Source of the DNA: Ceratobasidium sp. AG-K
Lineage: Eukaryota > Basidiomycota > Agaricomycetes > Cantharellales > Ceratobasidiaceae
Direction: 5' to 3'
DNA length: 64,000 bases
NCBI GenBank assembly: GCA_037039685.1
Contig: JAWNGF010000006.1
Location: 2,418,001-2,482,000, forward strand
The translations under genes and the position numbers were made by a program. Of this stretch, positions 45,515-57,221 are shown one piece after another; position 1 is the first letter of the stretch; each line of letters begins with the position of its first letter. The notes below the pieces were generated by a model. The model saw only the letters and a list, made by a program, of their open reading frames with translations, was not told the DNA's origin and did not search any database.

Positions 45515-48487
45515 ATGAATGGGGAGGCCTCAGTTCCTGAAACCGATCAAGACTTGATCAGTAGTGCAACGGTGAGTGGCCATCTGCATTTGCTTTATCT
45601 TTATGCAAGCTGATTATTGGATATATAGTCGGGAAAAGCTATAATTAGTGCTCTTGCTCGGCGTGGTTGCTCAGACCTTACGACAAATATAGACTTGGCA
45701 GCATGCAGCAACTTACCATTGGCTGGAGGGGGTTTTTGCGATGTTTATCAAGGAAGCACAAACCGTGGCAACAAGATCGCTATCAAATCTCTGAGGCTAT
45801 ACGACAAACCTGGGAAGGATAATGAGAAAGAGAAGATCCTCAAGGTCGGACCGGCGTCATTGTGCTGATATCGTTTGAATTCGCTGATAATTTGCGACTG
45901 AGACTAGCGTGCAGCCAGGGAGTTATATCACTGGTCGAAACTGAAACACCCAAATATATTGCCACTGATGGGACTTGCCATGTTCAGAGGGCACCTGTCT
46001 ATGATATCTGAGTGGATGGAGCACGGGAGTCTGATGGCATATATCAGTCTAAACGCTGGTGTAGATCGAATTGGACTCGTGAGTAATTGACTTGTCTACA
46101 TTTAGGCTTGACACTGAAGTTTACAAGTGTGTGGGTATATGCTCGGGACTGTCGCATATCCATGGAAATGATATGGTAAGCGAATTAGCAAACAGCGAGG
46201 CATTGCGGATTGACTGAACCATTTGGTGCACAGGTTCACGGCGATTTGAAAGCTGTGAGACGCTTCTGCCATCGCTTCAGTCTTCGAAGTTTGTGACACT
46301 ATCGTTCTATACATTATCCACCCACCAGGCAAATGTGATGGTATCTCGCGACGGTGTAGCAATGATTGCCGACTTTGGGAATTCCCAGCTCAAGGACCTT
46401 ACACTCAAGTTTACGAACACCACAAGTTCAAGTCTCTCGGTTCGATGGGCGGTATGAAGTTACATCAGCTTGTTGGGCTCTGCTGATGAGTTCTACTAGG
46501 CACCTGAACTCCTGGACGGAGATGATGACCCACAAGTGACTAAGGAATCGGATGTGTATGCGTATGGAATGGTATGTCCATAGACGCTTTATGTTACTTT
46601 GTTTCTAATCACCCTACTATACTAGACGGTGCTTGTATGTAAACGCGCTTTTGATATTCGATCAGGTCTAGTTGCTCATGCTTTTGTTACAGGAGACACT
46701 GACAGGCAAAGTTCCCTTTGAGGAATTTGGCGAACGGAAGGTTCTGACCTTGGTCGCACTTAAACGGCAAACGCCTGCGCGGCCAGCAGCCGGCGTGACC
46801 GATGAGATATGGGAGATCCTACAGCGCTGTTGGGCATGGAAACAGACCGAGAGGCCGAATATTACACACGTCGAAAAGCTGATTGTTGACGCATATACCC
46901 AAACTTGCGTCAAAGCAAAGGAGCTGGACAACACTGGTTGTAACAACTCCCGGGTACGCACTTGACGGTTCTCGGGAAGGTCTACGTGTATACTGACCTT
47001 AGGCGGGGCCGCCTATCCGGACCAACTATATCCAGATGAAAGAATCAGCGACTCCCAAGCCGGAAATAAGTAGCGCAACTCTGTCAGATTATCTCTCCGG
47101 AGACCATAGGAGAAAATCCCAGAATTTTCCAGGCTCGGCGGAAAAACACTTTGGACAAGCCCAGCTAGGAAAATCAGAGTCGCCTGATGCTGGAGTTCTG
47201 GCTGTTCAGAACCGAGAGCCCGAAGAAGACCACCCCGGCAAGCTAGAGAACATGTATCACCAAGCAGCCACAGATTTTGAGAGAGGCCGGCTAGCGGAGG
47301 CAGAGTCATTGTGGGTCAAAGTAGTGGCCGCCTGGAAGGAAGTGCTCGGAACAGATCATCCGAACACGCTACAGGGTGTACATTGCCTAGCAACCACATA
47401 CCTGAAGCAAGGTCGGCTCACAGAAGCAGAGTCTCTTGGGGTGGAATTAGTAGCTGCCCGGAAGCGAGTGCTCGGAGTGGATCATCCTGATACACTACAG
47501 AGTATGAATTGCCTAGCGGTTGCATACCAGGAACAGGGTCGATCGGCAGAAGCGGAGGTGCTAGGGGTCGAGGCACTGGCTTTCCGGAAGCGAGTGCTTG
47601 GGGCAGAGCATTCTGATACACTTTGGAGCTTGCATAACCTAGCATTTGCACGCTATCGACAAGGTCAACTAGCAGAGGCTGCGTCGCTGGGGCTCGAACT
47701 AGTGGCTGCCCGGAAGCGAGTGCTCGGAGCACGGCATCCCGATACACTATGGAGCCTGCATAATTTAGCGCTCACATACCAGGAGCAAGGTCGACTGACG
47801 GAGGCAGTCTCACTGGGGGTCGAAGTAGTAGCCGCCCGAAAGGAGGTTCTCGGAAGCGATCATATCGAAACGTTGCAGAGCGTGCATAACCTGGCGCTTG
47901 TTTACGAAAAGCAAGGCCAACTAGCAGAGGCTGCGTCGCTGGGGCTCGAACTAGTGGCTGCCCGGAAGCGAGTGCTCGGAGCACGGCATCCCGATACACT
48001 ATGGAGCCTGCATAATTTAGCGCTCACATACCAGGAGCAAGGTCGACTGACGGAGGCAGTCTCACTGGGGGTCGAAGTAGTAGCCGCCCGAAAGGAGGTT
48101 CTCGGAAGCGATCATATCGAAACGTTGCAGAGCGTGCATAATCTGGCGCTTGTTTACGAAAAGCAAGATCAATATGCAGAGGCGGAGGCACTCGGGGTCG
48201 AAGTAGTGGCCGCCCGCAAGCGAGTGCTCGGAGCGGACAATATTGACACGCTATGGAGCATGCATAACCTAGCAATCACATACCGCAGACAAGGCTATCT
48301 AGCGAAGGCGGAATCGCTGGGAGTCGAAGTGCTAGCCGCTCGGAAGCGGATTCTCGGAAAAGATCACCCCGACACTATCAATAGCATGCTCAACCTTGCG
48401 GGTACTTATCAGGCGCAGAATCGATATCTCGAGTCACGATCGCTTATTAGCCAAGCTGATAACTTAAAAATAGTGGCCGATTCGTAG
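45515..48487 (+). CDS. Protein kinase - TPR repeat fusion protein
   Basis: Ten exons (45515..45571, 45629..45844, 45908..46078, 46128..46175, 46234..46254, 46329..46451, 46500..46571, 46626..46634, 46693..46953, 47003..48487) give 820 residues. Residues about 50-320 form a complete kinase: LAGGGFCDVYQG (Gly loop), IAIKSL (lysine), VHGDLKAANVMV (catalytic loop, Gly in place of Arg of HRD), ADFGNS, WAAPELL. The RD Arg is missing, as in many tyrosine-kinase-like fungal kinases. Residues about 410-800 hold nine 42-residue TPRs of the TPR_10/12 type (SLGVEVVAARKRVLG, HPDTLWSLHNLA) plus a partial tenth. All catalytic residues are present, so it should be active. TPR arrays of this type are common in STAND immune-like proteins; here the NTPase is replaced by a kinase, which suggests a sensor-kinase. 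Target and ligand are unknown. Confidence 0.9.
46626..46634 (+). other. 9-nt micro-exon of the kinase
   Basis: ACGGTGCTT codes TVL between GM and ETLTGKVPF, completing the conserved kinase text after VYAYGM. It is flanked by introns of 54 and 58 bp with GT-AG ends. Confidence 0.75.
47666..48167 (+). repeat. 252-bp tandem duplication within the TPR array
   Basis: The unit 47666..47915 recurs at 47918..48167, offset 252 bp. Each unit is two TPRs (84 codons). Across 250 bp I find one difference, a silent C/T at 47890 against 48142. The other TPRs of the array differ at many positions. Confidence 0.92.
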
Positions 48488-51400
48488 CAACTCGTGATTT
48501 ACGTTCTGCCTCTCCTGGGAATGCACCTTATGTACACAGAGAGAATTTCAGTGATATTGGTGGCAATGGCCCACACCTAACTATCCTCCTGGCTAGTCCT
48601 GTTTCTCCCTCGAGGTTTAATACACGCATGAATCTTAACATCCTTTATCAACTGGCATATAGAATGTGAGCGGGCGTAAATATGATGCCAGAAATATCTA
48701 TAGGCAGAGGGTAAGTAAGCGATTTACGAGCTGTATTGTGAAAAAGGAGCGGTGTCAATGGGGTGAATACAGCTCCCCCCCCCCCCTCTTAGGGGAACTA
48801 GGCCGGACATTATCCTTGCAGATACGTTTTATGGGATACTACGCATCTATTCAGACCGACGACTTAAGGGCGGCGAGAACAAGTGGGGGTGCGATGTTCC
48901 CTCAAGAGGGGCAATGCCTAGATTTCTGTCAACACGACGTTACAGTAGTTCGATCTTGAAGATACTGATTTGACCAGTTTGTGGACCTCCTGCTACTTGT
49001 AGGAACGATTTTACCAGACCCTGATTTTGCTACCAATATATTGCTTAAAGGCGAAATCGTTCCATCACCACAAGTGACCACTAGGAGGCTTGGATACAAG
49101 TAACATTTGGACATGTAATTGACTTGCCTATCGCGCCTCGATGCTAGCCGTCGAATCAGAGGGCTTCTCACTCTTCAAGTTGTGCTTGCGAATCGACGCG
49201 GTGGTTGAATAGGTCACGTAATCGTTGAAAGTACCTGTAAGGTCCTCGATCTTTCAACCAATGTATATAGACTTAAGCGGCGACGAAGTCGCCGTGGTGA
49301 TAATGACAAGCCTTAACACAGATAATTGATAGGTAGTATCGAAGACCGAGGGGCAAGAAACGGGGGACTGAGCCTATAAAGGCACCCAGGTCCATACATG
49401 CACATACACGAACGAGACGGTCACGCGCGGCGCCTGCCGCGCTCGCGCGCATACGGGTTAGATAATCATTACATTAATCGTGCCGTTACAGTACCCAAGA
49501 GGTTACACGTCGAATATCCGTTATGCGGTTATTGTCAATCATCGTAATTTCTGTTTAATTAGATGGTTTGAATGCATAACGCGCAAGTTTTAGTCAAAGT
49601 CCTTACGTGCCTAGCCCCGATCAACTTTTATTACACTAGCAGTGTTGTGTCAAAACGTGAGGTCAAAACCTGTGTGATACTTTACGGTTGCGTTCGCACT
49701 GTGGGGTCTCGGGTGACGGAAAAACATTAGCAAACGCGCTGAACCGAAAATGGCCGCTTTCAGCGATGGATTGCATCATTTTTCAGTCATCTTGCGCATG
49801 GTTCACAGTCTTCAATACCATAAAAGGGAAATTTGTAATAGGTTGTGGAGCTCATTTGCCCCCCAGTCACTCCTAGAGATAATCTTCAGCGTATCAGTCA
49901 CTGAAAGCGGACACGTCTAGCGACTTGAGTCATGATTTCTCAGTGTCGATGTGACTAGAATTCAGCGCGATTAGGCTTCACAGTGGTTCCGTGGGCTGGT
50001 GCGCTGCCTTGGCCCTCGGGGGACTGGAAGTAATGGTTTCGGTTTTACAATCTTCATAATAGGTTCGCTCCGTAAGTTTGTGTTGATAATCATTCGCGCC
50101 GGAGTTACAGTAAGTGCCCATGTGACGCGTCGATCTCCAGATTGCTACGCGTCAATCAGCTCGCGATTCTCGATATCTGTTGGTGTTGCGTCCAGAAGCC
50201 AGAATCATGAGGTTGTCTGGGTACTAACCACCTGGTGAGATATAAATAGAAACAGCCCTTGCGTGACGATAGAAACGGGTAGTGACCAATCAGGAGCTTG
50301 AGGTGATTGAAAGGGATGCTCAAGGAGGTGATGTCTAGTCTGTGCGACTTGCGTAAAGCGTCAAAAGCAATACTGTATGCGCATGCAGTATGTAGTAGTA
50401 TGGAAGGCAAACATGATGAGTGCGATTCAGGATTCGCATGTTATGGATCGATATACAGACTGAAGAAACCGCTCTACAAAAAATGACTGGGCTCGTAAGC
50501 CTTGTGGGATTTCGGGATTCGGATACCTCCCTCACTATACACCCGAGTGCTTGTGATTGTTAGTAGGCGCTCGTGAGATCGACATTCGTTTTCTCACTAG
50601 TCGCTCGTGATGGTTCTTGAGCGCTTGATCTGCTAGTCTTGAGTCAAACGAGAGGGGTCCCTGTGTCATTGAAGTTCTCACGAGGTAGGACTTTTTGCCG
50701 AAGCCCACTTACTCAAATTTAGTAGGTTGGTCTAATCGGTTTATGAAAAGTTCGGAGAGTCCCGACAGGCATCCACCGGCTACTATGAGGTGCCCGTAAT
50801 ATGAGTACATCACGCCTATCCGTGGGACCCGGGTTTAGAGTAAACTGTATAGTCAATCTACCGTCGTAGCTAATGGGCTGAACCGCTATTCAACGACCAG
50901 TGTGCATTCGACCTTCCGATGCATCCAGTTCAAAGGCATGATGTTCAAATCCAAATCCAAGGCGCAAGCTTGACAGTGACCCAAAGGATTGGTTTAAATG
51001 TACTGCGCTCAGGAAGTGCCTTGTCCAATGATAGGATTCCGAGGAAACCCCATTCGCTAGCCCCCCAAACCGGGCGCACAGCTGTTGGGACCTGGCACGT
51101 TTTTATCTGACGGTACCGATCGTAATCGTGCTCATATGCGAACCTCCAACTCGTTGAGGTCATGACAATAATGACCACGTACAAGCCCCAGCTCTGAAGA
51201 GTCCGAGTCGGAATAGTATTCACTCTCATCACTGGTGAATGCCGTGCTGCGAGCTCGAACCGAGCGCGAATATAAAGATACCAGGAGCAGCCCACCAAAC
51301 TGTTGCCTCCAAGTTTCCTCATTGATAAGGAATATCCCTGGCCACTAAACGTTGTAATCAACTGAATCCTTAGGCGCATCGCTTTTTGCGTTATGCCCCC

Positions 51401-51959
51401 TATGAGCGCCGCAGTGGTCGAGTCACCACCATTAATACCACCCGCTATGCTGTAAGTCTCTTGTGTGTCCTTTCAGTCCGTGCTAACTTAGCCGACGGGC
51501 AGGCCGCGCATACAAGTGGGCAATACTCTTGTATCTGGCCCTGTCCTCCCCGCTGAGGCATCATCCCCTGAATCACTGCGAGAGGCTGTTCCACTCCTAA
51601 GGTCTTTGTATGGTTTTAGTCACTCAACTTAGGGTGCCATCGTGTAACGTCAGCTGTGGCGGGCGCTCGCTTCCAATAAGACTTCTTTTTAACACTTGGC
51701 CTTTGGTATACGCGTGTTAACCCGAGGAGGTCGATTCCCTTTTGTTAGCTTGGAGGGTCGTCCGGAGAGTTGGTTTGAACCCTGCCTTGGTTGGAATACG
51801 CATACAAAAAATGAGGGTAGAGTAAGTCTACGTGGCCCTCATTTCCTTTATACGCTCAAAGCAGGTTGATAAAATTGCTTTTCAAAGTATTTCCTTTTTA
51901 CAGTCATCTCTAATAGTCATGCTCCTCGCTTGGATATATAGCTGTTTCGCAAGCACCGC
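48488..51959. other. Long non-coding stretch, no gene seen
   Basis: About 3.5 kb without recognisable genes. A run of C lies at about 48776..48786. Near 51395..51610 a short plus-strand frame with a possible 45-bp intron reads like the end of a protein (RIQVGNTLVSGPVLP), too little to call. The region may hold decayed sequence. Confidence 0.35.
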
Positions 51960-52900
51960 ATCATCAACTAGCGCGGTACATTGACATTTCAAACTTCATG
52001 CCGGTGATTTGGCCTAAACATTTTGAAGGATAATCTAGCCTTGAATGGGTAGTCAGGCAGAGGAAAACTTACCAGGGGTGAAAGGACCAGGCTTGCAAGT
52101 GTCGTAAATGTAGTCCTAGATTCTCAGTGATAGGTTAGCCAAATCAATTGGTTAGATAAACGTTAGGACGAACCATGTAGTTGCAGATAGGATTTTGGCC
52201 CACCAAGCCCAGCCTGGAGCAAGAGTCGCAATTAACTGGGCATCCTGCAGGAGGAGTCGCCTCGGCAGGGGCGCCAATAGACTCAGCTCAACCGGGCCAT
52301 TTAAGATGGCAATTAATGTAGGTTACTTACTGGGAGACAGAATCGCCAGCGTTCCTGGAACCTTCACCTTGGAATGTGTGATACAAACCGGCCTGAGTGC
52401 CTGGAGCATATCAGTGAAAGCTTAAAGGTACGGACCGAGTACCTACCCAATGGTCAACCTCGTGAGTCAGGATTTGCCGAAGCTGTAGTTGAGCTGAGAG
52501 TTGTCTAGAGTTAAGCCGCCCAAAGAGAATAAGCCCTCGCATAGAAGCGTATCACCCAGGATTTTGTTCCATCGGAACACTACACCGTCGAACTGAGGAG
52601 CATCGGTGTACTACCAGACGGTACTCCGAGCTCATTTACGCGCAAAGGGCGGAGAGAACGATATAGCGCGATCGGCGCCGTTCATACATATTAGGTCCTG
52701 AGTTGGTTTGGTTGTTGATGTTCTGCAATCACTCGGCGTTCATGGCGTATTTTACTGCGCGAAAAAGACCCTTTCGCTCCTGGTGGTGCTATGAGAATAT
52801 GTATGCTTGTATACTGTGCAGGACACAAACCTTGATATGGTCGGTTCCCTGCGCCATCCATTCATTTAGTGGGCCCTTCATGAGTTAGTTCGGAGTTCTT
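51960..52900 (-). pseudogene. Decayed copy of the M43 metalloprotease
   Basis: The DNA aligns by eye along most of its length with the 3' two-thirds of the intact M43 gene to the right. Recognisable pieces are FDGVVFRWNKILGDTL, LTHEVDHW, GLYHTFQGEG, PAGCPVNCDSC and DYIYDTCKPGPFTPG. It is broken. Before DGVVFRWN the second of two tryptophans is a TAG, and the acceptor site there reads CTG in place of CAG. The zinc motif HEVGHW is HEVDHW. Further stops interrupt the text. The 5' part with the signal peptide is missing or unrecognisable. Probably a tandem duplicate that lost function. Confidence 0.8.
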
Positions 52901-53217
52901 CGCTCAAGTGTTGGACTTCAAGTTGACAGTACCATAGAAGTCTATACCATTTCAGTCTGACGCTCCAAGGTCTACGAAGTCCGCCGAGCCGCACTAGAGC
53001 AGGCACATAATTTTCACAACTCTGACCTTGGCCATCGTTTCCGCTGCTCGCCGTTCGGCCCACACTAGGTATATATAGCTATATATCGCGTTTATAGGCA
53101 GAAAGCCGATCCCACAGGGTGACAAATTAGGTACAGCATACAACAGAAGTGACAGACATCGGCAAGCCCAGTACAATCCCAAGTCCAAAATGAAGATGTT
53201 TCGCGATTACTGCGTCA

Positions 53218-54663
53218 TCAGGTAGAACGGTAAATCGACATTGCAGACTTCATGCGAGCGATTTGGCCTAGGATCGCGAAGGAGAACCCAGTCAGGTTTG
53301 GGCGAGGAGCCAGTCCAAGATACTTACCGGGAGTGAAAGGACCAGACTTGCAAGTGTCGTATGTGTAGTCCTGGGGTTTCAGCGTTAGGCTCGTCGAATT
53401 GATTAGTTAGGTAGGAGTAAGGACGCACCATATGGTTGCGGATAGGATCCTTGCCAGCCAAAGCAGTGCAGGAGTCGCGATTTACGGGGCATCCAGTAGC
53501 GGGGCTTGCCTCGGCCGGGGTACTAAGATAATTCAACTCAACTGGGTCCTTTCAAATGGTAAGCAAACTACTTACTCGGAGACATAATCACCAGCGGCGT
53601 CGGAACATCCACCTTGGAATGTGTGATACAAGCCGGCCTGTGCGCCAGAGGCCATCAACACTAGCTAAAACATAAAGACCAAGTACGCACCCAATGTCCA
53701 ACCTCGTGGGTCAGAATCTTGCCCTGGTTATAGTTGGCCTATGCAAGGGGTCACGTAAGAGGTAGCAAAAGGGAATATAGAATAATAGCGCACAAGGGTA
53801 CCACCGGGGATTGTGTTCCATTTGAAAACGACACCGTCAAGCTTAGGGGCGCCAGCATACCACCTGACAAAATACTCAGCTTGGATATATGCGCCAAACT
53901 TAGGAAACCCTTACCAAGGGAAGGTGGCAAAGCCTCCAAGAGACGAAGCTGAGAAACCGACCTAAGGAATAGATTACGCTTAACACGTGAGAGTGTCGAT
54001 ACATGCTCAAACTAACGCTGTAAATGTTGAGGTCCTTGGCAGTACCGAGGTGGAGCAGGTTCTTCATTGCCGTAGCAAGAGCGCTGGCATCCGCAAACTA
54101 ATTAGCAGCGGTGAACAAGGTAGCCGATGATTAAAACTTACTTTCCGCCCTGGTTGTCGAGGTTGTTGAACCAGTTGGCGTTCTTGGTGTACTTGAGGCC
54201 AACGCGTTGGAAGGTCATCCCGGAGCCGGCGAATTGCGAGTTGAGCGCATTCATCGCGGCGCTGACTTGGGCAGCTGTAAGGTATCCTCCAGCAAAAGCT
54301 GACAGAACAGGATAACCGAGTCAGCCGATGTCAAACCCTTGCAACCATAGTACGCACTAGTGTCCTTGTAGATCACGTTCCTAAATTGGAGATGTAAATA
54401 CAAAACAGGAGAGCGAATACGGGATCGGCTCACCAATAAACCTTGACGATACGGTTGGCCGGGGCGACCACGGCGGCATTGGTCAACTGAAGGCGAGTCT
54501 CGTCGGCAGTAGCCAGACCCGCGAGAGGAGCATGGTCGGCACCGCAAACAAGGTCACCAGCAGCACGGGCAGCAAGCGTGGCATTGCCAAGTGGCATGGC
54601 AAAAGTGCTGGAAGCAGCAAAGAGAGCAAAAGCAGCAGCGATAAAACGATTGAAGGCAACCAT
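53218..54663 (-). CDS. Secreted M43-family metalloprotease (pappalysin-like)
   Basis: A minus-strand gene with about ten short introns. The N-terminus is a signal peptide (VAFNRFIAAAFALFAASSTFA) followed by a propeptide. Then come KVYWNVIYKDTS and MNALNSQFAGSGMTFQRVGL. The zinc-binding motif HEVGHW-AGLYHTF is split by an intron (HExxHxxGxxH pattern, near 53640..53720). After it follow GCPVNRDSC, DPIRNHMDYTYDTC (Met-turn) and FTPGQIARMKSAM, ending in TGA at 53218. This order is that of M43 (cytophagalysin/pappalysin) metalloendopeptidases, which in saprotrophic and pathogenic fungi are secreted to digest protein. A TATA box lies 81 bp upstream. The catalytic set is complete. A damaged paralogue follows directly downstream. 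Confidence 0.88.
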
Positions 54664-55491
54664 GGTGGTTGGAGTGGAGACTGTAAAGACTGACGAGAGA
54701 GAGAGAACTGGAACCTGAGGAATTCTGCCCGGCTAGGTGGGCATTTTATAGGGGAAAAGTGAGTTATGCAACCTTGGTGACGCGACTATGGATGGGTACC
54801 AGGAGAAAAGAAGTACGGTGCCGACCTGACTCGATTCAGCACTGAATACCGTGCATACACCGAGCCACAGTCTTTACCCGGAAGGATCGCATGTACCGGG
54901 AAATACCCCTTGGCAGATTGCGCGCATGACTATCAAAAACAAGGGTAGATCATCGTGAGCGTCTTCGAAGAACATCTATTGTTTGCGTTTTGCAAATTTA
55001 GTTGGCGGGGCGTCGATCATTCGCTGGATGAGCCAAAAATTGAATCAGCAAGGACGAACCTGTGAACGAGCGGCGAGTGCTCGTTCGAAGGAGTAGAGTA
55101 CAAACATGCACTCGATTGACGTGCTGTGTGAACTGGAATCGATAGAGGCAAGCTGAGGCTCTCGAGGAGCCTGAACAAAATCATGGATCAAGAGTGGAAC
55201 ATCGATCGCCCCTATACATCACGGTCGGGACCGCGAACCAGATCATAATTGAGAAGTCGCGAAGCAAAAAAGACTTGGCGCACCAAGTTCCCTCTTCAAA
55301 TTCGCTTCCAGGCTGGCTGGCAGTGCTTCAATACAGTCACTCAACACCACAAGCGCCCAAATTCATATCATCTTAACCTTAGCCCTCCGACCGGAACCGG
55401 GCCCACCACGTGTAACAGCAGCAACCCGTGCCTGCGCGTCGAATATAAACGTTTTTCAATTCAAGTACCGTCCTCGATTCGTACAATAAAC
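54664..55491. other. Intergenic region, no gene seen
   Basis: Promoter side of the M43 gene and 3' side of the Shp1/p47 gene, both on the minus strand. No recognisable coding text. Confidence 0.4.
54744..54750 (-). promoter_or_regulatory. TATA box of the M43 metalloprotease gene
   Basis: TATAAAA on the minus strand, 81 bp upstream of the start codon at 54663. Confidence 0.65.
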
Positions 55492-56852
55492 TCAAACCCA
55501 ACGCTGGACAACTACGCTTCCTTTGATACCGGCGCTCTCGACTGTTTGCGAGTCGTCCTCCAAGATCCGGTTGGGGAATGTAGTGCCGATCGTGTACGGA
55601 CGCGAGGCGGCCCCTGGAGTCGATCTATCCCGGAGTTTTAGTATGGTGTGGTGGGAGTGGACCAGTCGACTTACGCGTTGATAAAGTTTCGGATGTCGCC
55701 CACGGTGTGGCTTAGGTTCATACGGCAAGTGAGTCTGGGGCAGTCCGTTCAGTAATTTTGTATGACGAGGCTCGGAGAAGAAAATTTACCGTGTGCCATC
55801 AGCGAGTCGGATCTGTATGCTTGTCGTTGGCAACGAGTTGTCTACTTCGAACCTGGTCTGGATGGAGTCTGGCTCTGTGGCTGTACTGGGTCCGGCGCTC
55901 GTGTATGCTCCAGGAACCGATGTCTCGCCCGAAGCAGGAGTGACTGGGGCCCCGAGCCGGTTTCCGCCACCCGAAAATGGTACTGCAGGTTTAGGTGGCG
56001 GGGGTTGGTATTCTTCATGCGTCCGTTGAGCGACGCGAAGCTCGACTGGCTGGCCAACGCGTACGTTCAAAACCGAAGGAGGAGCCGAACCCGAGTTGAT
56101 GGCGCTTAAAGTGGCCTGGTTGGCGGGGTCATCGTATTTAAGGAGTGGGCCATCGGCGATGCTGAACCCGTCGCGCCAGAACGTGATTTCACGGACCGCA
56201 ACTTCCTCGCGCTGTTCGATTTTGTGAGTTTATACGAGTGGGTTGGTCGTTGTCATTACTCACGTCGCCTGCCTCTTGACCAGGTGGCGGAGCATTAGGG
56301 TCGGGGATATACGTAGACTCGACATCCTCGGATCCCAAAGTATGCCCTCCACCCGCAAATAAGTTAGACCTGGGAGCGCTTGGCTCGGCACCCGCACCGG
56401 ATGACGACCCTTCGGCAGCCTTGCGGAATATGTCGCGCACGAGGTTGGGTGGACCTGAACGCCTGCGTGCGTCTGGGTTCTCAACCGACAGCCCAGATCG
56501 CTCGCCTCCTGCAAAAAGGTTCACAGGTTCGTCATCGTCATCGTTTTCGGCTGGGCGTTGGGACCTGCTCCGTCCTGATGGCGGGGCAGAAGCGGCTAGA
56601 TCGCCTAGAGTGGCAATACCACCTGCCCGTGCTCCTGGGCGAGACCTACAGTCCTCGTCAATTGACTGGATTTTATACGAATATTCCAGATACTTGCGAC
56701 CCGGTTCCTCCCCAGTCTCCGATTCTACCGACCCTTCCTGCTCCGCTTCCCTGCGAGCTGGATCCGCCGGATGCACGCGCGGCCCATTCAGCGGGCAATG
56801 GCTCTGGTGCGCCTCCTCCGAGTGTATTTCCACCAGAGTTACCGTCCGACAT
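55492..56852 (-). CDS. SHP1: Shp1/p47/UBX protein, Cdc48 cofactor
   Basis: Five exons (complement of 55492..55624, 55675..55734, 55790..56211, 56264..56645 and 56698..56852) encode 383 residues. Order: Gly/Ser-rich N-terminus with [11 protein letters not shown], the segment [10 protein letters not shown], the conserved [19 protein letters not shown] and [13 protein letters not shown], the SEP domain (about 180-245: [26 protein letters not shown]) and a C-terminal UBX domain (about 300-383: [32 protein letters not shown]). p47/Shp1 links the AAA-ATPase Cdc48/p97 to ubiquitinated or membrane substrates, in Golgi/ER membrane fusion and PP1 control. Length and domain order fit the family. The first intron (56646..56697) has a GC donor. 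Divergent from GPN1 across 369 bp. Confidence 0.92.
56646..56697 (-). other. GC-AG intron in SHP1
   Basis: The donor is GGGTC then GCAAGT and the acceptor ACTGTAG, 52 bp. Only this choice joins GGTG-S to the frame of [13 protein letters not shown]; a GT two codons later gives the wrong phase. Confidence 0.75.
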
Positions 56853-57221
56853 AATCTATCTAATCAAGTGCTGGTCGAGAATGTAGCAAACGGTGATGGA
56901 GGTTGGGGTTGAGACGAGTGTGCGTGTCTCAGGGTCTTGTATGACGTAAGGCATGAAACGCCCAAGACAGATCCGGAATTAAAAAATCAAAAATTAGAGT
57001 CGACGACGATCACCAAAGTAAGCAAGTTGCAAAGCCAAAGGATCCGTTCTAATCTTGCCGGTACGACTCGTCTTTCCCACTTGTTGTCAGTCGGAAACCA
57101 GGAGGGTGTCGTTTGACTCCTGCATACCCATTGGAGGATCCTAGGAGGGCACCTCATCTTGTGAGTGCATTGGCTAATGCTCTAGCTAACTTAATGACCA
57201 GACTGTCCAAATACAGGCAAA
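56853..57221. promoter_or_regulatory. Divergent promoter region of SHP1 and GPN1
   Basis: 369 bp between two start codons pointing away from each other. No TATA box recognised. Confidence 0.5.

Noticed and set aside
47418..48275. Repeated minus-strand ORFs opposite the TPR array
   Set aside because: They repeat only because the TPR DNA repeats; they contain no independent domain.
47266..48400. Regularly spaced repeats, considered as a CRISPR-like array
   Set aside because: The 126-bp period is coding TPR sequence in one open frame; a eukaryotic genome makes CRISPR implausible.
51395..51640. Short two-exon frame ending in LVSGPVLPAEASSP
   Set aside because: Too short, ambiguous splice phase, no start context and no recognised family.
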